Positions 34,433-47,295 of a stretch of 64,000 bases of DNA are shown here, piece by piece. The DNA comes from Lotus japonicus (Eukaryota > Streptophyta > Magnoliopsida > Fabales > Fabaceae): assembly GCF_012489685.1 (NCBI RefSeq), contig NC_080044.1, positions 82,260,732 to 82,324,731 on the forward strand. The letters run 5' to 3'. Positions within the stretch are counted from its first letter, which is position 1; each line of letters starts with the position of its first letter. The translations under genes were made by a program, and so were the position numbers. The notes below the pieces were generated by a model. It saw nothing but the letters and a program-made list of their open reading frames with translations, was not told the DNA's origin and did not search any database.

Positions 34433-35696
34433 TATCGCCGCATAAGCAAAGCTCATGTGAGTTGTGACTAACGCTCCTGACAAGTGTGAAGTGTATTTGC
34501 TCTTACCCTTGTCAAATTCCTCCATCCGCTCCATTTTTTAAAAGGATATTCCACTTTCACATGGACCAACCTGTAGATAGAAAAAGAACCTTTATTTAAC
34601 ACAATTATTCAATGATGCAATAATTCAAAAACGCTTGAGCTCTGAGTGTCCAATAATGCAAAGGAGCCTGTCCCATTTTGCACTATTATAATTCAAGGCA
34701 TATAAAGACATCAATAGATTCGGCTTCTTCAGGTCTCAATGGGTCACATTTTTTCTATCATTTCCCCCCTCAGCACTTATGGCTAAGAACCATGCAACAT
34801 TTTCTAATCATGCAGTTTACAATATAGAGTGTGATTTGTCACCTGTTGCTTAATTATAAGTTGCTTTAAAATGTTTTTATACATTTTTTTATTCAACAGT
34901 GATGCCAATCTAGCATTTTGCACTGTTTCCATATGTCAATCAACTATGCATATATGCCTTTAGGGGGAAGTAACATGATGCTCAAAACTATTTAACAATT
35001 TGAGGCATGCCATGATCTATTAAGATATCCATTTTCTTTTGTCTTTTGTTTTCTATTTGCATCACAGTTGTATTATACCAAATATGCCTTGACATTGTTC
35101 CTTTATATTTGACCTCTTCTCCGTGCTTATTGTTCATTAATTTAGATGTTATGCTTATCCACATGGAAATATATGCATATTATTTTCCTCCAGCCTGGGC
35201 TTAAACCCCATCACATTCACATATAAAGTTTGTAATTCCTTCTTTCCATCCATGATCACTCACTGTTTCTTCCTTTTCTTATCTCTCTCTTCTGATCACA
35301 TAATCTCCTCTTTTAATACAATTCTGTTTCTTCCATTGCTAAAGTAGTCAGTGAGGCCCTTCTCAAACTATGTTAATTTCCCCTTTCATGGCACTTTTAT
35401 GGTTTGTATCTGTCTATAGTAGACTTTAATTTGGTCAGTATTCAAGAAGTTTATCACATTACAAACAAACTCTAATAGCACTTGGTCTATTTTTTGTATT
35501 GTTCTGGATAAAACTCATTGGTTCTGTGAAGTTTGGTTTTCCCAATAAAATTTGGCCTTAAGCTTCTTTGTTTTCCCTATGGTTGTAGTCACTTTCAACC
35601 TTTTCATTGAGTATTATAACAAGTATTTGGTTGAGACTTGAGCTAGAGGTTAGAGACTTAGAGTAGTGACATAAAAAAGAACTTCTTTCAGCTCAG

Positions 35697-36835
35697 ATGG
35701 GGAAAATTGGTAGAATGTTGGACACTTTCTGTCTTTCTTCTTGTTCAAATCCCTGCTTCTGTGTAAATTCCATAGAATTTGAAGATGAATTTGAGAGCAA
35801 GCCTTTGATTGCAAATGGCAGTGATCATAAACTGAGACTGAAGGATGTTGTTGCTGGAAAGCAAACATTGGGTTTTCAATTGAAGCCCAAGGTGAGGTTT
35901 TTCTTCTCTTTTTCAGCATTGATGTTTCTTTAGCAACACCACTCTTATATGCACTTTAGATCCTCTAATTTGTACTGTGTGATTTTACTCCTCAAATAAA
36001 ATTTTGAGCACATTTATTCGCCAACTAGGGGGAGCAACAATGTAATCAAGCCTATAATTTATTAGACCACTTGTTGGGTGTAATCTGATATCATCTTGTT
36101 CCTCAAATATGCAGATTGTGATATTGAGGGTGTCAATGCATTGCCATGCCTGTGCAAGGAAAGTTGAGAAACATATCTCAAAGCTGGAAGGTGAGGATAA
36201 TCCAACTTCTTTTTTTCATTTAAAAATGTAGCTGCATTTTTTTCTTCTGTCAATTCAGGCCATAACAAACTAATTTAGCAGTATCTTTGGACCAACTTAT
36301 TTTCATTATGATCAATTCTGGCACCTCGAAGCTACTAAGAAAAAGCTCTTCCTATAACTGATCTTGCTTTTAGAATTAATTATAGAAGATTACTTAAATA
36401 GAGCATGTGAGGTTTATATTATTTTCCTTAAACTTGCTCTATTTGTGCCTCTGTTGTGTTTACTTCTAAGTTTCAACAATTCATCTGAAGCTGAACCAAA
36501 TTCGTTTGGTTATTGTTGAGACTATCCATCAAAGGAGAGAAAATTATTTTTAGTGCTCCTGAGTCCTGATAAATGCTAAGAAACAGTCAACATTATTATT
36601 GATTTCCCTCATTATCAGGAAGTACTTATGTGTTATATATAATGCTAGTATTTTGTTTGCTTTGAAACTATTTCTAATAACTGCTTCTTTCTACTTATCA
36701 ACAGGAGTGAGCTCATACAAGGTAGATCTGGTTAATAAAACTGTAGTTGTTATTGGTGACATTCTCCCTATGGAAGTGTTGGAAAGTGTGTCTAAAGTGA
36801 AAAATGCACAGCTTTGGAATCCTACATCATGCTAA
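35697..36835 (+). CDS. Heavy-metal-associated (HMA) domain protein, short NaKR/metallochaperone-like
   Basis: Three exons, 35697-35891, 36115-36190 and 36705-36835, give 133 aa. The N-terminal 60 residues (MGKIGRMLDTFCLSSCSN, FEDEFESKPLI, LKDVVAGKQTLGFQLKPK) are conserved in a plant subfamily. The HMA domain follows (about residues 64-130) with the metal-binding MHCHAC (MxCxxC) and the beta-alpha-beta pattern ARKVEKHISKLEGVSSYKV then KTVVVIGDI. Such domains bind copper, zinc or similar ions. The long-form NaKR1 protein acts in phloem, but no isoprenylation CaaX box is visible: the end is NPTSC. The splice phase GAA G|GA (Glu-Gly) is exact. A leader with no obvious uORF precedes it. The specific metal and tissue cannot be told from sequence. 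Confidence 0.9.
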
Positions 36836-38362
36836 GGGGGAAAATTTCTGTGCAAACCACCACCAGCCTCAGCTGATTGGACCAAGACAAAAAAGTTGTC
36901 ATAAAAGGAAGGAACTCAAATTTCACTATGCCATTTTGTTGTTATTATAAATATATAATAAATATTAATATCCTGTGCCATGTTCCAGCAATACTCTTCC
37001 ATTGATGTTTCTGCTATGTGACTGCACATCTTTTAAATCAAGGTTGAGGTTATGATGAAAGACATCAGCATCATCTAGGTTTAAAATTATGCGATTACGT
37101 TGAATTGGAGATAAATGCAGATTTATTCGACCACCATACTACATTGAAGAGACTTAAAAACCATTGATGATGTGACTGTTATCAAAGTTACACACCTGAC
37201 CAGAATGTAAAGCTATGTTAAACATTAACAGCTATGGCTATGTTTGTTTTTTTGTTTGCACCCCTCAATGTGCTTTTGACCTGCACTGAACACTGTGCCA
37301 TTATGTTTGAGTAGTTTGAACTCATTTTCATCCTAACTCAGTTTTGGTCCAAAACCCACTTTCACCCAACTTAACAAAACCATCACTTTTACTTTAGCTT
37401 TGAGCAGTTGAGGATAATTAATCTTCACAATGTCAACCTAAAAGTGTTTTCCATTAATATTATCTAAACATGATTCATGATATCAAACTGTTTCGAAATA
37501 AAAACATCTAGACATAAATCACATTACAACTAACTTACTTTGACTCAAACTTTGTTTTTCAAACCCACATTCACTTAAATTCTGTTTCACAAACTGAAAT
37601 TCAAACACACACTATAAAGTTGACCGCCATCAATTCGCTCTAGAGAAACTATAACAAATTGTCTTCTTCATTTGTTACATTCAATTTTGGAGCTTTCGGC
37701 TCAAACCTTGTTCCTAGATAACACATAGTGCTAATGGAAGTTCGTAGTCATGACCAAAATTGGAATATTATTGGTATACAGAGTTCTGTCTAAAGAAATA
37801 ACAATGGTTCAAGTTTGACTTAAAGCTCTACTTGGTTGGTTGGAGATTTATACTTTAAGCCATGATAAGATCTATGTTTATTGCTCAAAGCTACTTAAGG
37901 GGATGTCAGAAGTTTAGAAGACCATGGCCACTTTGTTGGTTTGTAAGAAGATTTTAATGAACTATTTATGTGCCTGATCGAGTAGCATATAATATAATTA
38001 CATGTTCGGATCAATCTGACCAATCACTAGGAGGATGTTTAATCTCTAGAACAAATGAATGTTGGTTGCTGAATGAAAAGGAAGGAAAAAATTTAGATGA
38101 GATCCACCATAAGTTTAATCCTCTTAAGTGGATAGAAAGGATAGAATAGAAAACACAAAATCTCCACAATACCCCCACAATACAAGAGTATTGGTTTTGA
38201 GTTTTTTTTTGCAATAGTTCAATTGATTGGTTTTATTTTCTTTTCATTTTGGTTACAAAAGCTTCTCTTTACATTCATTTTAATTTTGATAATAATAGAA
38301 AACTTAGTTCATTTGAAATCTCCACGGAAAGAGGCGACACAAATTTTTTTTTTTAACTTTCT
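36836..38362. other. Intergenic region downstream of the HMA gene
   Basis: It contains the HMA 3' UTR (AATAAA-like motifs near 36955) and then AT-rich DNA. Near 37545-37615 there is a 'caaaccca...caaacacacac' stretch reminiscent of a decayed MITE end. No exon is recognised. Confidence 0.5.
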
Positions 38363-38681
38363 TTATTAGTGACGAAATAAATCCGTCACAAAATTATAGT
38401 ATATAATATTAAAGGAACTAGTGACGGAATTGGGAGAGAGAATTTCCGTCACAAACTATATTACATCGCTCCTTTTGCGACAAAAACATTCACTGAAAAT
38501 TTCCGTGGCTAAGCAATTTTTTACTATTCACTAGGAATTTATGACGGACTAAACTTCGTCGCAAATTGTATTCTGTTGCTAAATACTTCGCGACGTTAAT
38601 TTCTTTCTCCATATTCCGTCACTAGTTTCTTTTATATTATATACTTTGATTTTGCGACGGATTATTTTCCGTCACTAAAAA
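38363..38681. mobile_element. Fold-back element with gtgacggaa motifs (CACTA-derived MITE-like)
   Basis: Two arms of about 68 bp, 38363-38430 and 38613-38681, are inverted copies with several mismatches. Both arms and the centre carry repeated tagtgacgga, tccgtcac and gcgacgga motifs, which are typical of the subterminal regions of plant CACTA elements. The CACTA termini themselves and a 3-bp target duplication are not clear, so this is a decayed derivative. Confidence 0.6.
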
Positions 38682-39842
38682 TGAAGTATATTTTTGAAGA
38701 ATTGATAAAAAGAAAAAAAACTTATCGCCACTGTCACCAGCGATTTCATGAAAAAAAATCATCCCTCTAAATGACGATTTATAATGATTGTATAATTAAA
38801 AAATCACTACTTTGGTAATTTTTTCTAACAATACACTATACAAAAGTCAAAGAAATGCATATATTTCTCTTACATTAACATTGCATTTTCTCTTCCATCC
38901 TAATATCATCTACTACTTCTTATTCTTCCACTACTGTAGCTAAAAGACCTCCAATCACGGCTCGCCACGTGTCCACTGCTTTAACGCAATTTTTTTTTCT
39001 CAGCTTCAGCCTTGCAAACGACGTCGTTCTGAACTCTTCATTGTTCCTCCCCTACCATGACGAACCCTAGATTGCTTTGGCCTGTCATCTCCCCCTTTCT
39101 ACCAACTCTGAAGTACAAGTCACGCTCTTCTGATTTATTCATCTTTCTTCCAAAGTTTTCTTCATCTTCACTTCAATCCGAAACCCTAACTGTGATGCCG
39201 TGTTTTCGTTCAACTTTCCATCCCCTTTTCACCAACCCATCAATTGTGTCCTATCAGATTGATGTGATGATGGTTTGATTTTGGCCGCTGGTTGATGTTT
39301 GCCTCACAATTTCTTTGCCGCCGTTTATGGTCTTACCATTCACATCTCTACATCTCAAACCATCCCATGTTCATGCGTCATTCCTTCTCCTGCAAAACTG
39401 AAATTGTAGGTTTGAATGCATCAACAAAGGTTGACTCTCTAATCAAATGGTCAATGTCAATCCAAGGCTCCATTAATTATCTCCATTGTGTTGTATATAT
39501 TTTGTACTACTCAATCCTCTTATCTGTATTGTAGATTTTGTTTTTTTGAAAATCAATTTTTTTTAAAATTTATGTACTATGATTACCTCCATCTGCTAGA
39601 TGTGTGGTTTTGTCACTGTAGTTTCAAATTTTGGCTATAAATACCCCATGTTGTGAACTCCTACTGATTTGTTTGATTTCTCTTTCAACCACACTTCACC
39701 TCCCCTTCCAGTTAGCTGGTCACTGACTCATGAAATTAATTCCAAATAGTTCATACTTGATAGTTCCAGATGATAATCTTCTATCTATTTTTTGTTTTCT
39801 CCTTTTATGTTTTCTGAATTACATACCTTGTGTTTTATGTAG

Positions 39843-40094
39843 GAGGTACTTAGAGGTGGTCAGGTTGCATCAGCCGTTAGCACTACTGATCATCATGCTG
39901 GAAATTTTGAAGCCAAATTTTATGATATGGTAAATTACCCCCCTCTAAATTTTGAATTCTGTAATGACTTGATTGTGTCCATATCTAGCTTCTTTAATTC
40001 ATATTTGTTATTTTCATTTGTTTAGATTCTTCAAGAAGAATTTAGGGATGTGAAAGGGCATTCTGGACTGATTAATGTTATGGCCTTTATTCAG
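39843..40094 (+). pseudogene. Fragments of eIF3 subunit i (TRIP-1-like WD40 protein)
   Basis: Two exon-like pieces survive. Bases 39843-39929 read GGQVASAVSTTDHHAGNFEA then KFYDM with a GT donor. Bases 40026-40094, after an AG acceptor, read ILQEEFRDVKGHSGLINV then MAFIQ. This matches the C-terminal part of eIF3i (GGGQ-ASAVTTTDH-AGKFEAKF-DKILQEE--GVKGH-GPINALAF). The sequence decays after MAFIQ, where the family continues NPDGKSFSSGGEDG. No upstream WD40 exons are seen. It is a captured or relict fragment, probably carried by a transposon. Confidence 0.7.
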
Positions 40095-40720
40095 TTGTTG
40101 TTCAATTTTCTTCTTTATGAGTGTTTGATGGTGAGTTTAATTAGCACTGAGATACTAAAATGTGGCCTAAATATTGTGTTTATTCATTTGTCACTGAATG
40201 TTGTAGTTGTACCTACTCATGGTTTGTTCCTATTACAGCAATAATAGCTCATGGATCTCTCACAAAACAAGGAGTAGAAGCAAGCATTGAGAAAAAGCAT
40301 TGTAAGGGAACTTGCTGATGATTTGAGAGCTCATATAATATCTTCCTACATGAAAGTAAGAAGAAAACATCTTTTCATTATTTTTCAATTTTCTTTTTGT
40401 TTATGGTTGTTATAAGATTGTGAAATAACTTTTCATGAGGAAACTAAATATTAAGCTTTGTAATTTGAAGATATATGCTTAAATTGATTTGTGTTTTTTC
40501 ACTAAGTGATTGTGTATCATCTCTACACTACAGATCAAAAGGGGATTAAAGTGCAGCCAATTATCCATACAAATTGTTTAGTGCGTAATACTCAGGCAAT
40601 TGGATATTGTATGGCATCCTTTCTTTCAAATTGGAGAACTTGCATTTGAAATTTAAAATGACTTGATATAAACTATAGAATGTTATACCTTATGATCTTT
40701 TAATTTTTCCTTTTTAATTG

Positions 40721-40985
40721 TTTTTTTGGATAAGAAAACTTTATATAAAAGGAAGTACAAGAGATAGAAAATAACAAACCAATACAGAAAACAGAATTGA
40801 GTTAAGGAAGAAAACCAGCTTGAGAGTAACAAAATCTACTCCTAGACCAAGCTAATCAGATACCCACAACCCATTTAAATCCAAATGCCCCTTTTCCCAG
40901 CCTTGGATCAGCAGTTACAGAAGCGTAAGAAACAGAGAAGGATGAATGTAACAGAATGCAAATTAAAAACTTGCTGGTTTTTCTG
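40721..40985 (-). mobile_element. 5'-truncated LINE 3' end, minus strand
   Basis: The plus strand opens with a T-run then 'ggataagaaaactttatat' and 'aggaagtacaagagata'. The complement is the standard 3' tail of plant L1 elements (…cttgtacttcc…aaagttttcttatcc plus A's). Upstream on the minus strand, WEKGHLDLNGLWV-type codons may be the end of ORF2. Possible target repeats 'cctttttaatt' and 'cctttttattt' flank it, but they are low-complexity. Confidence 0.6.
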
Positions 40986-43689
40986 TGTCCTTTTTATTTT
41001 TCAAATTTCATAACCCCGTCATTTATATTAATTATAAACATAACTTTTCCAGATCATGGAAGAAAGACCTGCATTATCTGACCCTGTCAGTGATGGACAT
41101 GTTTTAGTGCAGTTTTATGGAAATAATGGTATTCTCTATCTTTCTACATGGGAGTTTCTTGGATTTTCCTAACCCTGTACTGAATCACACTTTGTTGCTT
41201 TACACTTTACGGTGCTTGGATTGATCAAAGTCACATATATTTCAACCTTTGAGGATACGAGTTCAATCCTGGTCTTGCAGTCTGCTTTTGCAGCTATAAG
41301 TTCAGGGTGTCAAGAAGTCTGTAGTTTATATATACATTTTGATAGCATTTAATATCTGAGTAAAGCCATGCTAGAAGAGGGAGTAGATAGAATACCTCAT
41401 CCTCAACCTAAAAGGAAGAAAGAAGAGGGCAAAGAGAGGCTTATTTTGACTAATTTTAATTTTGCTAAGATGTTGCTCAGCAGTTTGTCTCCCAACTTCT
41501 GTATTGGACCATCAAAAAAGTGTTATAGCATGCAAAAATAAGAACCACAGTTTTTAGATGCATCATATATGCTGCTTATCACCATATGCTGGAGTTGGAA
41601 AAGATGAGAAACATTACTTATAAGTGTTTCTTAATTAATGTTCAAGACCCTTCGTTTATTGTCTTGATAATTTTTGTATCCATGAGATTGTGCTAAGGGA
41701 TTTTAAGACTTTTCCAGATTTTTCATGAAGAATCTACAAATTAGAATAGGATAATCAAGGGTCCAATCACTCTCAAGGCATAAACAATCTGTATTAATGC
41801 CATATTTTGAAAGGATCATCTATGGTCTGTTTGTTTTTCTTAGCATTTGCCTGACCTGCAATCTATTTGTGGAGCCAAGTTGTTGGGAGCAACTAAGATA
41901 ATTTGGATCGGCAATAATGAGATGAAGAGAGAACGTATAGTTCTTATTTGAATTTTTATGGTTCTTATTTTTTATATGACAGGGATTGTTTACCAGGAAT
42001 GGACATTATGTGTCTTTCACTCTAAGGAGTTGCAATGTCAAAATAAAATTTTGATTTGTTAAGGGAAGATATGGTGACAAAGAATGAAGCAGATTGTAGA
42101 AAACTAAAGGCGTCGTGAAAGTCCTCAAAGTTTTGGGAACTGCATAGAAGGTGCTATTTTCTTTAGGCATCTTTAATTATTAGAGCTTTTGAAAGATGTG
42201 TATTTTTCTGTTGGACGTGGAGCATATGTGATCTGTTTTGTCCTGCTTGATTGATTCAAAAACAGGATAACTATCTCAATTTGGTCCCAAATATGATGCT
42301 TTTTCATTGTTCCATTATAATCTATCTAGGGGATCATTGGAAAATCATGCTTTAGAGTGTGGTTGTTATATCAGTCTTGGTAGTGTTACTGAGTGCATAT
42401 GAAAATATTTACTTTTGTTATATGTGGTGATGTTGTGTTGATCTTATATTCAGGGAACATTAATTTTATCTGTGTGGAGTACTATGACATTACCTATCCA
42501 ATAAGAAGTTTGTTCTGACAAAAATAATTGAGAGTCTCTGGTTTAAGTGCTACTAGAATGGTGCTCAATTGCAAAAGTGTACCCATTCATCTTCTCTACT
42601 CTGGTCTTTTGTTTTATGCTATCATGAAATGTTTTGATTTATTTTTCCTTTTCTTTTGGTTATGCTTTTAGAACTATGATAAAAGCAATGGAACAAGAGT
42701 TTTTTAATGGGTTAAATTTTCTGCTTTTAACATCTACAAAATAAATGATTAGGATGAATAAGTTTTCTGCTGTTAAGATGTCAATAAGTTGAGTGTCAGG
42801 CTTAAGCTTAATGGATTACTTTTTATGGATTTGTCTTACCCATTGTCCTTTTTGATGTGGATCATATCTAAGATGACCTTTACCTCTTAACTAATTTCAG
42901 CTTCGAAGAAGGATAGGCAGTATCTTCGCTACCAAATAGAAGTTGAGTGAAAGTTAAAAGATTTAACATTTTCCAGTGAAAATGAGATGCTTAAAGACAC
43001 TGCAATCTTCTCAAGATCATAATTGTCATCTCAAGTGTTGATCTTCAAGGTAATGGCCCTGTGCTTTTTGAATGCTTGAAGCAAATTGAAATCCTATTCC
43101 TATGGACCATGCAACCAACATGTTTTAATTATGGGTTCAAAATTATGGGTGACGTATTCTTTTCAATCAGTTTTAATTATATTTTTTGTTGAATTGATTA
43201 TTTTATCGATCTATTTTGTAGTCAGTTTCTTCTGAAAACCATGCTCAAATTTGGTGTTAGATTCCTTCTCTTGAAGGTAAGAACTTAAAAGAGTAGCCAG
43301 CTGAAAGTCATTGAAGGATGAAATCTTAGGCCTATCTGCTTGCTTTGTCTTTGCAGGCTGCATATAATGTTCCATTTCTGATGCGTAGAAATACTATACC
43401 CAAATTGGAGCTTTCATCTCCACCCAAATCAAATATCATTCATTCCAATCACTAAACGACATGATGGCCTTCTTGCTGGCTCTGAAACAACTGCAGACTT
43501 TACTTCCTCAATGCATTCTCTTCTTGTGAATACAATGGACCTCACTAAGCCTAAAATTTAAGGTTGTCTAAGAGAGCAAAGATCTCATATGGTATTTTTT
43601 TATTTCACATATTGGTTACCTGCATTAGCATGTAGTCACAATCTTAATGGACAATGATATTGAAGTGGGTCAAGAAGTGAAAACTATTC

Positions 43690-43767
43690 ATGCTAAATGG
43701 AGATAATTCTTGCTTAGTAAGGGGCTTATTCATGCTAAATGGAGATAATTCTTGCTTAGTAAGGGGC
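43690..43767 (+). repeat. 42-bp tandem duplication
   Basis: The unit starting tgctaaatggagataatt and ending taaggggct occurs twice, 42 bp apart, with no difference in the shared part. It creates a short repeated peptide frame that I do not consider a gene. Confidence 0.9.
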
Positions 43768-44505
43768 TGGAAAACATTTATCTTAATGGTTCAGAAATTG
43801 CATAGTTTGCTCAAATCTATTGTGATTTTTATTTGTCTTTATTTTTGGATTTCATGTTTAAGTTGGATGTGTATAGATAGTATACAGAATGGACTTGATT
43901 TTAAAAAGAAACTAGGGAAACTAAGGATCCATTGAAACTCTATACATTGATTTTAAAAGGACACAATAGACTTAGTATTTGAAACTATACTGACACACGT
44001 GTTATTTGTTTTATTAATTTGTTTAGTAGACAAATCTAATTTTATATTCTGATAATTTTTATTATGCATCTCCATGTTTCTCATTTGTTAAACCTATTTG
44101 GTTGACTGATTACATAATACATATGACATTTTTTTAGATAAAACAGAACCTGAAACCAGCTCTCATGTCATTATGAATGAGATTTAAATGTTTAACTCTT
44201 AGTTTTATCCATATGAATTAGGGGTTGTGGTTAGTTTATTCAAGTCAAGCGAAGAAATTTATGATTTTTGTGCCCCATGAACATGCTTTAAATACTATTT
44301 AAAACTAATTTATGTGCTTATTACAGAAATGATGATGGTGACCTTTCCATTCATTTAACAGCAATGGTTCTAAACCATATAGGTACGCTACTGTTGGACA
44401 GAATGACAAGACAATCACAATCCAAATGCAACAAATAACTACATTTTTTTTTTGCACTTATCACAGGTACGGTTATAACAGCATGCATGCATATATATGA
44501 TTTGA

Positions 44506-44863
44506 ATTTTTGATGAACTTTTTTAAACTCATTAAATGGATGATTTGAATTAATATAAAGGAATGAAACATAATGAAAAGTTCAATGATATATCCTTTCA
44601 AGTTTCATCTATTGTATATATACATTAAGAAATGAGAATGAAGATTGATTAAATATTGATAAACTTGCTCAGAAGATTTGTGTGTGTATTTATTTAAATT
44701 TTTGAAGAACTTATTCAAACTCATTGAATGTATGATTTGAATTAATATAAAGGAATGAAATAGAATGAAAAGTATAATGATATATCCTTTCATCTGTTGT
44801 ATATATACATTAAGAAAAGAGAATGAAGATTACTTAAATATTGATAAACTTGCTCAGAAGATT
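44506..44863 (+). repeat. Tandem duplication of about 175 bp
   Basis: Copies at about 44506-44679 and 44697-44863 share 'gatttgaattaatataaagg', 'aatgatatatcctttca', 'tgtatatatacattaagaa' and 'tgataaacttgctcagaaga'. They differ by scattered substitutions and a 10-bp indel. No coding content is seen. Confidence 0.85.
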
Positions 44864-45391
44864 TCACTATAGTCTTTCATCTTGAATGTAGAAAGTTATA
44901 AGGGCCCTGCAAATTGCTGCAACACTAGAATAGGACCTATCAAATCTTCCATTGAAGTTTTTTTTTGAGCTATTAAACGTTATTAGTTTCAAGTCTTGGT
45001 TAGCAGAATCAGATAGACTGTCAAAATTTCCATTAAAAGATAATTAAGGTTGGTACTTAGTACTTCTATTGATTGATTATGATAGCCATGCCAAATATTT
45101 ATTTAGCATGAGGGTAAGAAAAACTGTAATTGTTAATATGAAGGTCACCATCTTTGTAGGAGTCATTGTCACGTCTCTTTTCCCATTTTCCAGGAGTAGG
45201 TTTTTATACCCTTAGAATTAAAAGATACTAGGAGGTATGGTTTTGCTTTTATGCCTTAAAGACTTTCTATTGATCTCAATTGTGTGCCTAGGCCTATAGG
45301 GAGACTTTCGCTGTCTTAGTTGTGGATTGGTGTTTACTTTTGAAGATTAATAAGTATAGAAACTATCTGTGTTTGATTTATGAGAATCTGA

Positions 45392-45761
45392 TGTAAACCA
45401 ATGCAACAGTAAACTAGAATTGATAAGTGGATGAAGGAAAACAGATTGATTTGATTAATAGAATTGAGAAAAAAGATACAATAGTCACTACTACTCTAGA
45501 GCTAAGCTCCTATAGAGAATGCATTTCTCCATTCTCTATTACAACAATATGATTCTCAGATGCCTATCTCTAGCTAACATAAATTCCCCTTTATACACCT
45601 GTTCCCCTGATTCCCGTAACTAACTTCCTTAGCCCTCTTTCTCACACTGCCAGCTCATTACATTCTAGGTGCTTCTATTCTTTCCCCTCCTTGGATACAC
45701 GCGCCAAACCTTGGGCCTTGGGTTAGCTATCTCAGCCCATTCCTGACTTGGGGGCCTATCA
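45392..45761. mobile_element. 370-bp insertion with 8-9-bp target duplication
   Basis: The repeat agaatctga occurs at 45383-45391 and 45761-45769. Between them lies a segment starting tgtaaacc and ending cctatc(a). The TG…CA ends suggest a solo LTR, but the duplication is longer than the usual 5 bp and would fit a Mutator-like or hAT element better. The content (CT-rich, 'ccattctctattac') has no coding potential. Confidence 0.55.
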
Positions 45762-46242
45762 GAATCTGACATTCTTAATGTTTTGTTGGAGCTGATATTG
45801 AATCATGGGTGATGCATCTATTTTTTCAAGAACTAAAATTCTTACATTGGGATCCAATGTAAAAATATTAACAACTCTTATTTTAAAGGCTCAGATCTCA
45901 AATCATTTTAACAAATTGTATAATGGTTGCTCTGTGCGTACGGGTTAACACTTTTTTGCATAGAGAATTACTTGGAGATTAAGATATGAGAAATTGAAGG
46001 GTCTTGGCCAAATTAAGACTCAATACAAAAATGTGTTTCTGTAATTATGTTAGCAATCTCCTTGGTACAAGAATTCATCCAGAGTTATAATCTGGCTCAG
46101 GAATTAGCCATAGTTGTTTATAAGCATGATACTCTGGAAAGTATTTTTTTTTTATTTTTGAGTGTCAAGTCATGCTAAGATGAAAACCAAGCTTAGGTGT
46201 CCTCAGCTTGAAATGATATATATGCTTACAGATACATCAAAG

Positions 46243-46470
46243 GTCACACATAGAAGAGTCATACTCTTACAAGTATGTATTCATGTTTCAAAACAATTTA
46301 TAAAATTCATTTTCTTCTATCCATGATTACTTATCCATCTTATAGCATTTAAGTCCAACCCTGCACATAGAAGAGTCATACTATTGCAAGTATGTATTCA
46401 TGTTTCAGAACGATGTATAAAATCCATTTTCTTCTATCCATGATTACTTATACATCTTTTATCATTGTCA
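46243..46470 (+). repeat. Tandem duplication, period about 120 bp
   Basis: Two copies containing 'cacatagaagagtcatact', 'caagtatgtattcatgttt', 'ttttcttctatccatgatta' and 'cttat-catctt' lie at about 46245-46345 and 46363-46462. They have only a few differences. Confidence 0.85.
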
Positions 46471-47295
46471 GCAACCTACTGCTCAAAGGAATTTCAACCC
46501 TGCAAGAGAATTGTATTCAATATTGTGGTATGGCTTTAGCACGATGGAACTAACACATGGAAAAAAATACAACCTAAAAGCGCTCCTCCTTTTACGGCTC
46601 TTTTTGTTTTCACAGTCTAGATCATTAGATGTGAAAGAAAATATTTGCATTATAAAATGTAGCCCTGAATCACTTATCAAGCTCTTAAAGTACTAAAAAT
46701 TCAAATTTGACATCACTATTTTATTACTGAAGTCCTTTCCTAATGATACATTGATGAACGAGAAAGAGTATCTATGTCCTAAAAGTAAAATTGGTTATTG
46801 TTATTATGTCTTTTTAATTTGAAATTAAAAAGGCTCCTCAAGAACATTGTCTTCAAGGAAGTTTTCCAAAAAAATTACAAGGATTAGTTTGTATGATTTC
46901 CTAATTTTTTTCTCTAAAGTTGGGTGCTAATTCAATTAACCAACATTTGAGCAACATATATTATATACCTTATTCGTACCTCTTTGTATTTATTATTTGT
47001 TTATCTTTTACATGTAAGATTGCGCTGGAGATTACACCACAAGTTCATATTAACCGTAAAGGGCGAACCAAACTTAATATTGTAGAGTTATCCAATTAAT
47101 GTCCATAAGTAAGATGAAATATCGAGACAAAACGAAAGATAATAACAACATATAAGTGTTTTACTAATTAAAATTATATGTTTTAGTAAATATATCATAT
47201 TATTTCATATATATCAAACACTAAGTAATTAATTAATAGTCAAAAGAAAAAACACACAATGGTAATAATTAACAATTGATTTGAGTAAAAATTAT

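Larger units (their letters stand above)
32860..35225. other. Intergenic region between divergent ArfGAP and HMA genes
   Basis: The ArfGAP gene (minus) and the HMA gene (plus) diverge from here, so both promoters lie in this span. No exon is recognised. It contains micro-insertion 10 (33859) and a tandem duplication (34317-34432). Confidence 0.5.
38990..43600 (+). other. Region of scattered exon-like fragments, not a working gene
   Basis: Apart from the eIF3i pieces, exon-like stretches with plausible codon use occur near 40290-40355 (VRELADDLRAHIISSYMK), 41075-41130 (SDPVSDGHVLVQFYGNN) and 43355-43470 (AAYNVPFLMRR). They do not join into one open frame and I recognise none of the sources. 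The pattern resembles gene fragments gathered by a Helitron or Pack element; the Helitron 3' end at 47330 is on the same strand. Several tandem duplications lie downstream. Confidence 0.4.

Noticed and set aside
41210..41300. Possible SINE B box (gagttcaatcctgg)
   Set aside because: No convincing A box at the right distance, no A-tail and no target duplication.
43690..43767. Short repeat that could be taken for a CRISPR-like array
   Set aside because: There are only two directly adjacent copies with no spacers, in a plant nuclear context; it is a plain tandem duplication.
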